DNA from: Oscillospiraceae bacterium | GTDB taxonomy: Bacteria > Bacillota > Clostridia > Oscillospirales > Acutalibacteraceae | NCBI GenBank assembly: GCA_022763825.1 | Contig: JALEQX010000065.1 | Span: 1 to 43,837, forward strand | Length of the DNA stretch: 43,837 nucleotides | Direction of reading: 5' to 3' | In this document: in pieces, positions 1 to 7,809 of the stretch | How the letters are laid out: each line of letters starts with the position of its first letter | Position numbering within the stretch: the stretch's first letter is position 1 | The notes under the pieces: generated by a model | Database searches by the model: none | The model's input: only the letters and a program-made list of their open reading frames with translations | What the model was told of the DNA's origin: nothing | Made by a program: the position numbers and the translations under genes

Positions 1-875
1 TTGTCAACTTTGCCGTCCTTAAGAAGGTTGATGAGAGCGCATGCGAGAAGTTCGTCTGCGGTGTAGCCTTCCTTTGCATAGTCGGAATCGGCGTAAGCAA
101 TCTTTTTGCCCTCTGCGTCTTTGAGAGGAGCGAGGTCATAGATCTTGCCCTTAAGAGTATTCGGGAGATCCTTCATCTGGTTGTTGATCTTGTCCATACC
201 GACCTTATCATTAAGGTCAATATTTAATATTTTGCCTAAAGTAAGGTTGCCCATAAGAAGCTTGTTAATAATCTTAATCTGTCCGTCGGTTGCAATCCAG
301 CTGATGAGAGCCTTAACGATATCAAGATTCTTATAGCCGTTCTTGGTGGTGATAACCTTTGCTTTAAATCCCTTGCCTACCGAAAGAGCGGAGCCGTCAA
401 GGTTCTTTAAGTCGCCGACCTTTTTAACGATTGAACTGTCGCATGCTCCCGCGAGGGTCTCCATGACACCGTCAACAGTTACGAGGTTTGCATCGGAACT
501 TCCAGCTACAGCTTTAATAATAGTGTTTACCCAGCTGGGGATGTCCTTTGTCCACTTGGGAAGGTTGGCGTTGAGCCATTTAACGAGGATATCCGCGAGC
601 TGTTCGTCGGAAGCAGAGTAAAGATTCGTTTCGCCGACAGCGCTTTTAAGCGATTCGTCCTTTACGAACATGAATACCAGTCTGAGAATGGTACCGATAT
701 CCTGATCTTTTCTGGAATCAATGTCTTTAATCAGTCTGTCTGCGAGAACAACGAGGTTGTCATTCGAGATAAACTGCTCTGCCGTGCGATCTTCAGCGAA
801 CGCTGTCAGAGGAATCATGGTAAGCACCATAACCGCCGCAACGAAAATACTGAGGATCTTCTTTGTAGTTTTCAT
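1..875 (-). CDS. Secreted protein of unknown function (C-terminus outside window)
   Basis: The reading frame runs open from an ATG at 875 to the window edge, giving 291 residues with no stop, so the C-terminal part is missing. The N-terminus (MKTTKKILSIF, then a hydrophobic stretch ending TAFA-ED) is a clear Sec signal peptide with likely cleavage near residue 26. The start is supported by an AGGAAAGG ribosome-binding site about 10 bases upstream. The mature part is mostly predicted helix, rich in Lys, Asp and Leu, with no cysteine pattern, membrane segment or catalytic motif that I recognise. It is transcribed away from xpt from its own promoter (998-1026). It may be a surface or secreted protein restricted to this lineage; no function is proposed. 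Confidence 0.8.
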   Translation of the reverse strand, partial: MKTTKKILSIFVAAVMVLTMIPLTAFAEDRTAEQFISNDNLVVLADRLIKDIDSRKDQDIGTILRLVFMFVKDESLKSAVGETNLYSASDEQLADILVKWLNANLPKWTKDIPSWVNTIIKAVAGSSDANLVTVDGVMETLAGACDSSIVKKVGDLKNLDGSALSVGKGFKAKVITTKNGYKNLDIVKALISWIATDGQIKIINKLLMGNLTLGKILNIDLNDKVGMDKINNQMKDLPNTLKGKIYDLAPLKDAEGKKIAYADSDYAKEGYTADELLACALINLLKDGKVD

Positions 876-997
876 AGAAAAACCAATCCTTTCCTGACCG
901 GCTCCTTATAATATAATGAAAAGGAAAACGGTCTGTGTTTAAAGCGCGCGCCGGTAAACCGGAATTTGCCGGAATCAAAGCGCTTAGCTTTACCTAT

Positions 998-1026
998 AGA
1001 ATAAAATAAAATCAGAAAAAAGTCAA
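998..1026 (-). promoter_or_regulatory. Sigma-A type promoter for the secreted protein
   Basis: On the minus strand TTGACT (1021-1026) and TATTCT (998-1003) are separated by 17 bases. It lies about 125 bases upstream of the start at 875, leaving a long 5' leader. Confidence 0.5.
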
Positions 1027-1340
1027 TACATATAAAAGATATAAATGCTGACAAAGAAAAATTTGGCGAAGTGTACAAAGAAGTTTGCATATTTTTGTAA
1101 ATTGTTAAGAGAGTGTTTCGAAAGTATGAGCAGAAATAGTCGCTTAGTTGTCTGTGTTTGAAAAGTGTCTATTTATTGTTCATGTTGCACAAAAAATAAA
1201 AATTAAACTGTAAAGTAAAAAACCATTACAACTAAAACGTGATAAAATTTTTATACAAAATGCACAAACTTGTGTTGCGATATATTGTATATCAACAAAT
1301 CTTCGAATTAAAAATGACAGATATATAAGACAAAAACAAT

Positions 1341-1359
1341 ATGTAAAGTAACTTTACAT
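1341..1359. promoter_or_regulatory. 19-bp perfect palindrome, possible operator
   Basis: ATGTAAAGTAACTTTACAT is a perfect 9-1-9 inverted repeat in the region upstream of xpt. It has the size of a dimeric repressor site, and there is no T-run to suggest a terminator. The regulator is unknown. Confidence 0.4.
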
Positions 1360-1468
1360 TACATAAAACAGATGAAAATGTGCATTATAATTCTAAAAAC
1401 GAAATAGAAATTTAAATGTTAAAAACAATGACAAATCCCGTCTTTTTACGTTTGTGACAGTCGAAATT

Positions 1469-1491
1469 GTGATAATGTTGTAGTTTATCAC
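1469..1491. promoter_or_regulatory. GTGATAA-N9-TTATCAC inverted repeat, possible operator
   Basis: Perfect 7-bp arms separated by 9 bases, 143 bases upstream of the chosen xpt start. The spacing and half-sites vaguely resemble CRP/FNR-type sites, but the assignment is only a guess. Confidence 0.35.
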
Positions 1492-1633
1492 ATAAGAAAA
1501 AGCTGTATTAAGTCCCGTTTTGGTAAAGTTAACAAAACTCCGGGTGTATATTGCGATTCGTTAAAAATGTGCATTGAAAGAGGCGAAAAAAAAGCATATA
1601 ATCATCATGTCATCACACAAAGGGGCAGAAAAT

Positions 1634-2212
1634 ATGAACTCACTTCAGAAAAGGATACTCAAGGACGGTAAGGTAATCGGCAGCGATATTTTAAAAGTCG
1701 ACAGCTTCCTTAATCATCAGATAGACGTAAGTCTTCTGGAGGACATGGGCAGTGACTTTTATGAGCTGTTTAAGGATTGCAATATAAATAAAATCCTTAC
1801 TATTGAGGCGTCGGGCATTGCAATCGCATGCTTTGCCGCGCAGAAGTTCAACGTTCCCGTTGTGTTTGCAAAGAAAGGCTATCATAAAAACGTCGGAAGC
1901 GACGTTTACACAGCCGAGGTTTTCTCTTTTACGAAAGGAACGTCCTACACGGTATCGGTTTCCAAAGCGTATCTTAATAAGGGCGACAGAGTCCTTGTAA
2001 TTGATGACTTCCTTGCAAACGGACAGGCTGTTTTAGGTCTTAAAAAGATTATCGCCGACGCGGGCGCTGAGCTCTGCGGATGCGGTATAGCAATCGAAAA
2101 AGGATTCCAGAAGGGCGGAAAGGAACTCCGCGAAGAGGGAATCAACGTTAAGTCTTTAGCGATCGTCGAGTCGATGGATAACGGTAAAATCGTTTTCCGC
2201 GATGAGAATTAA
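1634..2212 (+). CDS. xpt: Xanthine phosphoribosyltransferase
   Basis: Converts xanthine and PRPP to XMP in purine salvage, in the cytosol. The protein (192 residues from this start) follows the Bacillus Xpt pattern closely: VDSFLNHQID near the N-terminus, a TIEASGIA segment, and the PRPP-binding loop VLVIDDFLANGQA near residue 125. A longer frame begins with TTG at 1574, but the ATG at 1634 gives the usual family length and sits 6-8 bases after AAGGGGCAG, so it is preferred. The gene is followed after 39 bases by a BMP-family nucleoside-binding lipoprotein and its ABC transporter, which fits a purine uptake and salvage unit. No guanine riboswitch is visible upstream. Confidence 0.93.
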   Translation: MNSLQKRILKDGKVIGSDILKVDSFLNHQIDVSLLEDMGSDFYELFKDCNINKILTIEASGIAIACFAAQKFNVPVVFAKKGYHKNVGSDVYTAEVFSFTKGTSYTVSVSKAYLNKGDRVLVIDDFLANGQAVLGLKKIIADAGAELCGCGIAIEKGFQKGGKELREEGINVKSLAIVESMDNGKIVFRDEN

Positions 2213-2251
2213 GTATCGTTAGAAATAAAAAATTTTTTCGGAGGAAAAAAC

Positions 2252-3505
2252 ATGAAAAAGTTCAGCAAAGTAATTGCAGTTGTTCTTGCTCTTATTCTTG
2301 CGGTCTGCGCTTTTGCAGGATGCAATAAGGACAACGACAAGGAGCCCGCTTCGGGTGAGAATTCATCCAATAAGACGGCGGCTTCCAACGTTGATTACAG
2401 CAAGGTTAAGTTCGGTCTTATCTGTCTTCACGATGAGAACTCGACTTACGACAACAACTTCATCCAGGCTATTAAAGAGGTACAGGCAGAGTTAGGTCTT
2501 ACCAACGATCAGGTTCTTATAAAGACCAACATCGGCGAGGATGATTCCTGCTACAGCGCCGCAGCAGAGCTTGTTGACGCCGGATGCAATGTTATCTTTG
2601 CAGACAGCTTCGGTCATGAGAGCTATATTCTTCAGGCTGCCAAAGAGTTCCCGGACGTACAGTTCTGCCACGCTACCGGTACTCAGTCAAGACTTGCCAA
2701 ACAGGCTAACTTCCACAATGCGTTCGCTTCCATCTATGAGGGCAGATATCTTGCAGGCGTTGCCGCAGGTATGAAGCTCAACGAAATGATCGAGCAGGGC
2801 AAGATCACTGCCGATAAAGCTGTTATGGGTTATGTCGGAGCTTTCGACTACGCTGAGGTTGTTTCCGGATTCACCTCTTTCTATCTCGGTGCAAAATCTG
2901 TTTGCCCCTCTGTTACCATGAAGGTTACATACACGAACTCCTGGTTCGATATCGCTCTTGAGCGTGAGGCAGCTCTTTCACTTATCAAGTCCGGCTGCGT
3001 GCTTATCAGCCAGCATGCCGACTCCGAGGGCGCTCCCAAGGCTTGTGAGGAGAAGGGCGTTCCCAACGTTGCTTACAACATCGATACTTCTTCCATGGGT
3101 CCCAACACCGCTATCATTTCTTCAAAGATCAACTGGGCTCCTTACTTCAAGCTTGTTATCAACGCAGTAGCTAAGGGCGAGACTTTCGCTACCGACTGGA
3201 TCGGCGATATCTCTACCGGCTCCGTTGAGCTTACCAAACTTAACGAGAAAGCAGCTGCCGCAGGCACACAGGCTAAGATTGACGAAGTTAAGGCTAAACT
3301 CGAATCCGGCGAAGTTAAGGTATTCGATACCAAGACCTTCACCGTTGACGGCAAAGAGCTTACCGAGTACAAGGCTGACGTAGACGGCGACTTCAAGCCC
3401 GACACCAACGTTGTTGAGAACGGCGAGTTCGAGGAGTCAAACGACAAGTTCCGTTCAGCTCCTTACTTCGATATCAAGTACATCGACGGTATCAGCGCAA
3501 AATAA
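2252..3505 (+). CDS. BMP-family nucleoside-binding lipoprotein
   Basis: Substrate-binding component of a nucleoside ABC importer, anchored to the outer face of the membrane. It begins with a lipoprotein signal peptide whose lipobox ends FAGC, giving a lipid-modified Cys near residue 24, followed by a low-complexity Ser/Asn/Lys linker. The rest matches the basic membrane protein (PnrA/Med) family: KVKFGLICLHDENSTYDNNF, a DAGCNVIFADSFGHE segment and a later ALSLIKSGCVLISQHADS segment. At 417 residues it is somewhat longer than Bacillus NupN. The start has a GGAGGAAA site 6 bases upstream. It sits between xpt and the ATPase and permease genes, supporting a purine nucleoside substrate. The exact ligand is inferred. 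Confidence 0.9.
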   Translation: MKKFSKVIAVVLALILAVCAFAGCNKDNDKEPASGENSSNKTAASNVDYSKVKFGLICLHDENSTYDNNFIQAIKEVQAELGLTNDQVLIKTNIGEDDSCYSAAAELVDAGCNVIFADSFGHESYILQAAKEFPDVQFCHATGTQSRLAKQANFHNAFASIYEGRYLAGVAAGMKLNEMIEQGKITADKAVMGYVGAFDYAEVVSGFTSFYLGAKSVCPSVTMKVTYTNSWFDIALEREAALSLIKSGCVLISQHADSEGAPKACEEKGVPNVAYNIDTSSMGPNTAIISSKINWAPYFKLVINAVAKGETFATDWIGDISTGSVELTKLNEKAAAAGTQAKIDEVKAKLESGEVKVFDTKTFTVDGKELTEYKADVDGDFKPDTNVVENGEFEESNDKFRSAPYFDIKYIDGISAK

Positions 3506-3521
3506 TCTGAATTAACGGCTC

Positions 3522-3545
3522 AGGGCGAAGCGTTCGCTTCGCCCT
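3522..3545 (+). other. GC-rich hairpin after the lipoprotein gene
   Basis: A 10-bp perfect stem (AGGGCGAAGC / GCTTCGCCCT) with a GTTC loop begins 16 bases after the lipoprotein stop. It has no T-run, so it is not a canonical terminator. It may protect the 3' end of the lipoprotein mRNA or help lower expression of the downstream transporter genes. Confidence 0.5.
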
Positions 3546-3706
3546 AGTACTCTGTAACGCCTAAAAGTTTATATCTGATTGCAAGTATGACCGTGTTTAA
3601 CAAGTATGAAAACGCAGGCAGGCTGACGCCTGTCAAGTTTGAAGACGCAGTTAAACGCTGTCAGACGAAGCAATGCTTGTAAGGTTTTAGGTGGTACAGA
3701 GTACTA
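3545..3706. repeat. 162-bp MITE-like inverted-repeat element
   Basis: The ends are 22-base terminal inverted repeats (3545-3566 and 3685-3706), matching at 20 of 22 positions. The outermost bases are TAGTACTCTGT and its complement, so the element starts and ends with TA, as expected for insertion at a TA target. The interior is itself partly self-complementary (GTTTAAC against GTTAAAC arms, and a central CAGGC...GCCTG hairpin), and it contains no ORF. A non-autonomous transposable element is the likely reading; a structured regulatory RNA is the alternative. It sits inside the transporter operon, between the lipoprotein and ATPase genes. Confidence 0.55.
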
Positions 3707-3790
3707 ATTTTGTTTTAAAAAATTATTTTTTTAAAAAGAATGCAAACGGGATTTGTTTTGTTTTTAAGAAAATAAACGGAGGTATATAAG

Positions 3791-5326
3791 GTGAGCAAGC
3801 CTGCTATTGAACTGAAAAATATTTCAAAGACGTTCGGCAGTACCGTTGCCAACAAAAATGTTAATCTTACCGTTGAGCGCGGCGAGATTCTTTCTCTTTT
3901 AGGAGAGAACGGCAGCGGAAAGACCACGCTTATGAATATGATATCCGGTATCTATTTTCCCGACGAAGGACAGATATTCATAGACGGCGAGGAGGTTGTA
4001 ATCCGTTCGCCGAAGGACGCGTTCGACCATAAAATCGGAATGATTCATCAGCATTTTAAACTCGTTGATATCTTTACCGCTGCGGAAAATATCGTTCTCG
4101 GTCTTAAAGAAGAGGGCAGATATAATATTAAAAAGGTTTCCGCAAGAGTCGCGGAAATAAGTTCCAAATACGGATTCGAAATCGATCCCGATAAAAAGAT
4201 ATATGAGATGTCCGTTTCCGAAAAACAGACGGTTGAAATTATTAAAGTTCTTTACAGAGGCGCGAATCTTCTCATTCTCGACGAGCCTACCGCCGTTCTG
4301 ACTCCGCAGGAGACGCAGAAGCTTTTTGCCGTATTGAGAAAAATGAAAGAGGACGGCAAGTCCATTATTATAATCACTCATAAGCTTCACGAGGTTCTCG
4401 CAATTTCGGACAAGGTTTCCGTTTTGAGAAAAGGCGAGTACATAGGCACCGTCAATACCAAGGACACGAACGAATCCGAGCTTACCGAAATGATGGTCGG
4501 CAAGAAAATGTCGCTCAATATCGACAGAACCGAACCTGTCGACCCCGTTGACAGAATAATTGTTAAAAATCTCGACTGTATAAACCGAGAAGGAGTTAAA
4601 ACTCTCGATAACGTATCGTTTACTGCAAGAAGCGGTGAAATCCTCGGAATTGCCGGAATTGCCGGCAGCGGACAGAAGGAACTGCTTGAGGCTATCGCAG
4701 GACTTCAGCATGTAGAGTCGGGCGAAATTTATTATAATAATCCCAAAACGGGAAATACCGATAATTTAAGAGACAAAACTCCGCTTCAGATAAGAGATTT
4801 GGGCGTTCGTCTCTCATTCGTTCCCGAGGACAGACTCGGCATGGGTCTTGTCGGAAATATGGACATTATAGATAATATGATGTTAAGAAGCTACCGCAAG
4901 GGCAAGTCGATGTTCCTTGAACGCAAGGCTCCCAAGGATCTTGCCGAGAACATTATCGAACAGCTCGAAGTCGTTACGCCCGGTCCCACCACCCCCGTAA
5001 GACGTCTCTCCGGCGGAAATGTTCAGAAGGTTCTCGTCGGACGTGAAATTGCAGCTTCTCCCACCGTTCTTATGGCTGCATATCCCGTAAGAGGACTCGA
5101 TATCAACTCGTCGTATGCTATTTATAATCTTCTCAACGAGCAGAAGAAAAAGGGCGTCGCCGTTATTTTCGTAGGCGAGGATCTTGACGTTCTTATTGAG
5201 CTTTGCGACCGCATTATGGTTATCGGCTCGGGTAAGGTTACGGGTATCGTTGACGGCAGAACGGCGGATAAGAGCGAGATCGGTCTGCTCATGACGAAAA
5301 CCGACGGAGGTGTTGTAAATGAGTAA
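3791..5326 (+). CDS. Nucleoside ABC transporter, ATP-binding protein
   Basis: Fused double ATPase (511 residues) that powers nucleoside import with the two permeases that follow. The first half has Walker A GENGSGKTT, the MIHQHFKLVD segment typical of ATPases paired with BMP lipoproteins, and Walker B LLILDEPTAVLTP. Its signature region reads MSVSEKQ instead of LSGGQ. The second half has a degenerate Walker A (GIAGSGQKE), signature LSGGN and a degenerate Walker B (LMAAYPVRGLD). This unequal pairing is normal in this family. Translation starts at GTG with GGAGGT 7 bases upstream. The 3' end overlaps the first permease gene by 8 bases, indicating coupled translation. Confidence 0.93.
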   Translation: MSKPAIELKNISKTFGSTVANKNVNLTVERGEILSLLGENGSGKTTLMNMISGIYFPDEGQIFIDGEEVVIRSPKDAFDHKIGMIHQHFKLVDIFTAAENIVLGLKEEGRYNIKKVSARVAEISSKYGFEIDPDKKIYEMSVSEKQTVEIIKVLYRGANLLILDEPTAVLTPQETQKLFAVLRKMKEDGKSIIIITHKLHEVLAISDKVSVLRKGEYIGTVNTKDTNESELTEMMVGKKMSLNIDRTEPVDPVDRIIVKNLDCINREGVKTLDNVSFTARSGEILGIAGIAGSGQKELLEAIAGLQHVESGEIYYNNPKTGNTDNLRDKTPLQIRDLGVRLSFVPEDRLGMGLVGNMDIIDNMMLRSYRKGKSMFLERKAPKDLAENIIEQLEVVTPGPTTPVRRLSGGNVQKVLVGREIAASPTVLMAAYPVRGLDINSSYAIYNLLNEQKKKGVAVIFVGEDLDVLIELCDRIMVIGSGKVTGIVDGRTADKSEIGLLMTKTDGGVVNE

Positions 5327-6422
5327 AGAGAAAAAAGTCCGCGAGCCGATGTTCCACATCGCAAAACGCAGCGCAATCGAGCCGTGGAAAGCGTGGATTA
5401 TAAGACTTATTTCAATAGCTGCGGCGCTTATCGTCTGCGCGCTGATAATCGTCGTGCTTACAAAGGAAAATCCCGTTCAGGTTTATGCTTCGATGTTCAA
5501 GGGAAGCTTCGGCTCCCCGAGAAAAATATGGATTCTTCTTCAGAATATAGCTATCCTGCTCTGCATTTCGCTTGCCGTTACTCCTGCGTTTAAAATGAAA
5601 TTCTGGAACCTCGGTGCCGAGGGTCAGGTTTTAATCGGCGGACTGGCGAGTATGACGTGTATGTTCTATCTCGGCGACAAAATGCCGAACTTCATTCTTC
5701 TTTTATTAATGTTTGCGGTTTCGATTCTCTCCGGCGTTATATGGGGACTCATTCCCGCGTATTTTAAATCCAAATGGAATACGAACGAGAGCTTGTTCAC
5801 ACTTATGATGAACTATATAGCAATGCAGCTCGTTTCATTCTTCATAATGCTTTGGGTGCCCAACGGTTCGAACGTTATGGGTCTTGTAAATTCGACTACA
5901 CAGTCCGGATGGATCCCCGATTTATTCGGCAAAAAATATCTGTTTAACATTCTTCTTGTAGCCGTTCTGACCGCCGTAATGTATGTATATCTTAAATACA
6001 GCAAGCACGGATATGAAATTTCCGTTGTCGGAGAGAGCGAGAATACGGCAAGATATGTAGGTATAAACGTTAAAAAGGTTATAATCAGAACCATGGCTCT
6101 TTCGGGAGCGATATGCGGACTTGCCGGATTTCTGCTCGTTTCGGGCACTAATCATACGATATCCAAAAACCTCGTTAACGGAAACGGATTTACCGCTATC
6201 ATGGTTTCATGGCTTGCAAAGTTTAATCCCGTAGTAATGATAGTCACGTCATTCCTTATCGTATTCTTACAGAGAGGCGCAGGCGAAATCGCTACAACGT
6301 TCCGTCTTAACGAAAGCGTCGCGGATATTCTCACGGGTGTAATAATCTTCTTTATCATCGGCTGTGAATTCTTCATCAACTATCAGATAAAGCGCACATC
6401 AAAGCATAAGGAGGAGAAATAA
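5319..6422 (+). CDS. Nucleoside ABC transporter permease 1
   Basis: Integral membrane permease (367 residues) of the BMP-type importer, related to the branched-chain amino acid/ribose permease superfamily. A short basic N-terminal tail is followed by about eight to ten hydrophobic segments. Family landmarks include PAFKMKFWNLGAEGQVLIGG, then MNYIAMQLV, and GYEISVVGESENTARYVGIN near residue 230. It begins inside the end of the ATPase gene and stops immediately before the second permease, with no spacer, so the three form a tightly coupled operon. The closest known arrangement is the nup (yuf) transporter of Bacillus. Confidence 0.92.
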   Translation: MSKEKKVREPMFHIAKRSAIEPWKAWIIRLISIAAALIVCALIIVVLTKENPVQVYASMFKGSFGSPRKIWILLQNIAILLCISLAVTPAFKMKFWNLGAEGQVLIGGLASMTCMFYLGDKMPNFILLLLMFAVSILSGVIWGLIPAYFKSKWNTNESLFTLMMNYIAMQLVSFFIMLWVPNGSNVMGLVNSTTQSGWIPDLFGKKYLFNILLVAVLTAVMYVYLKYSKHGYEISVVGESENTARYVGINVKKVIIRTMALSGAICGLAGFLLVSGTNHTISKNLVNGNGFTAIMVSWLAKFNPVVMIVTSFLIVFLQRGAGEIATTFRLNESVADILTGVIIFFIIGCEFFINYQIKRTSKHKEEK

Positions 6423-7406
6423 ATGTTAGCTACAATCGCGTCGTTTATAAATGCCGCTATAATTCAGGGCATACCTCTTCTCTTCGGCTCGGTCGGCGAA
6501 ATTATAACCGAGAAATCGGGCAACCTTAACCTCGGCATACCGGGTATAATGTACATGGGCGGTATTTCGGGAATCATAGGCGGTTATCTCTACGAACACT
6601 ATACGGAGGAACCTAAGGCGTTCTTATGCGTTCTTATTTCGTTTTTGGCGTCCCTGCTCGGTTCGGCTCTTATGTCGCTTATTTATTCGTTCCTCACCGT
6701 AACTCTCAGAGCGAATCAGAACGTTACCGGTCTTGCTCTTACGACGTTCGGCGTAGGCGTGGGCAACTTCTTCGGCGGTTCGCTTCTCAGCTTCTTCGGC
6801 GAAAGCGGTTCTATTTCGCTTATCAATACGGGACTTGCTTATAAAACAAAGCTTCCGTTTGCCGGCAGTCTCGGACTTTTCGGCTCGACGTTCCTGTCGT
6901 TCGGTTTCCTCGCCTATCTTGCGGTAATTATTGCAATTGTTGTTTCTTTCGTTCTAAATAAGACGAGAACGGGTCTTAATTTAAGAGCGGTCGGCGAAAA
7001 TCCCGCAACAGCAGACGCTGCCGGTATCAATGTTACAAAGTATAAATACGTTTCTACGATAGTCGGCGGTATGATAGCCGGACTCGGCGGATTGTACTTC
7101 GTTATGGACTACACCGCCGGAGCATGGACGAACGACGGCTTCGGCGACAGAGGATGGCTTGCAATCGCGATCGTTATTTTCGCTCTTTGGAGACCGAAAT
7201 CGGCAATATTAAGCTCGTTCCTTTTCGGCGGACTGTATATTATCTGCGTTTACATCCCCGGTCTTTCCTCCGCAGCGAAGGAGCTTATCAAAATGCTTCC
7301 CTATGTCGTTACGATAATCGTTCTCGTAATCGCAAGCGTAAGGAACAAAAAGGAAAATCAGCCTCCCCAGAGTCTGGGACTTACATATTTCCGAGAAGAA
7401 CGCTAA
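6423..7406 (+). CDS. Nucleoside ABC transporter permease 2
   Basis: Second integral membrane subunit (327 residues) of the importer. Landmarks are EIITEKSGNLNLGIPGIMYM near the start, LRANQNVTGLALTTFG, and the cytoplasmic loop GLNLRAVGENPATADAAGIN. About eight to nine hydrophobic segments are visible. Its ATG directly follows the stop of permease 1 and its ribosome-binding site (AAGGAGGAG) lies inside that gene. It is the last gene of the operon; a tandem-repeat array begins immediately after it. Confidence 0.92.
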   Translation: MLATIASFINAAIIQGIPLLFGSVGEIITEKSGNLNLGIPGIMYMGGISGIIGGYLYEHYTEEPKAFLCVLISFLASLLGSALMSLIYSFLTVTLRANQNVTGLALTTFGVGVGNFFGGSLLSFFGESGSISLINTGLAYKTKLPFAGSLGLFGSTFLSFGFLAYLAVIIAIVVSFVLNKTRTGLNLRAVGENPATADAAGINVTKYKYVSTIVGGMIAGLGGLYFVMDYTAGAWTNDGFGDRGWLAIAIVIFALWRPKSAILSSFLFGGLYIICVYIPGLSSAAKELIKMLPYVVTIIVLVIASVRNKKENQPPQSLGLTYFREER

Positions 7407-7410
7407 AGAC

Positions 7411-7760
7411 GGACTGTCTCAGAGCGCGCATAAAACATTTTTTTACCCACTCGCGGTACTTTTGTACAGCTTCGGGGTAAAGAAAATGCTTTCTGCATCG
7501 CTCTGAGGCAGTCCTTTGTTTGCAGTGCGATTTATGTTATATGCAGATTATTTTTCTCCCTCTCGCGGTACTTTTTGTACAGCTTCGGGAAGAAGAAAAC
7601 GCCGTGAGCATCGAGCTGAGGCAGTCCTTTGTTTGCAGTACGGTTTATGTTTTATGCAGATTTTTTTTACCCTCTCGCGGTACTTTTGTACAGCTTCGGG
7701 AAGAAGAAAACGCCGTGAGCATCGAGCTGAGACAGTCCTTTGTTTGTATTCGGATTGGCA
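7411..7760. repeat. 112-bp tandem repeat, three copies, with an inverted outer arm
   Basis: Three copies with a period of 112 bases share the core CTCGCGGTACTTTTGTACAG (cores at 7450, 7562, 7674) followed by a GAGCTGAGGCAGTCC-like segment. The last two copies are nearly identical and the first has diverged. The sequence GGACTGTCTCAGAGCG at 7411-7426 is the reverse complement (one G-U) of 7499-7514, so the first copy can form a large hairpin. No credible gene is present. A diverged relative of the core lies at about 27290-27370. Confidence 0.8.
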
Positions 7761-7774
7761 TATAAAAATAAAAA

Positions 7775-7801
7775 GTCTCGGTTATGCGCCGAGACCTTTT
7801 T
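7775..7801. terminator. Intrinsic terminator between convergent operons
   Basis: A 7-bp stem (GTCTCGG / CCGAGAC) with a 7-base loop, followed by CTTTTT on the plus strand and by a T-rich run on the minus strand. It probably serves both the transporter operon and the abiE genes. Confidence 0.8.
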
Positions 7802-7809
7802 GCTTTTTA

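Larger units (their letters stand above)
1027..1633. other. Long AT-rich divergent intergenic region
   Basis: About 600 bases without a credible gene separate the minus-strand secreted protein from xpt. The stretch is strongly AT-rich and holds at least two good palindromes (1341-1359 and 1469-1491) and a weaker TGTTG...CAACA inverted repeat (about 1274-1297). I looked for the conserved core of the guanine riboswitch, which often precedes xpt in Firmicutes, and did not see it. No convincing promoter for xpt was found. Confidence 0.5.

Noticed and set aside
876..1633. Guanine riboswitch upstream of xpt
   Set aside because: I looked for the conserved three-way junction sequence elements and did not find them; the region is described as palindrome-bearing instead.
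3899..4711. A 270-codon open frame on the minus strand opposite the ATPase gene
   Set aside because: It lies entirely inside a well-supported ABC ATPase frame, has no ribosome-binding site and resembles no protein; it is a shadow created by the codon use of the real gene.
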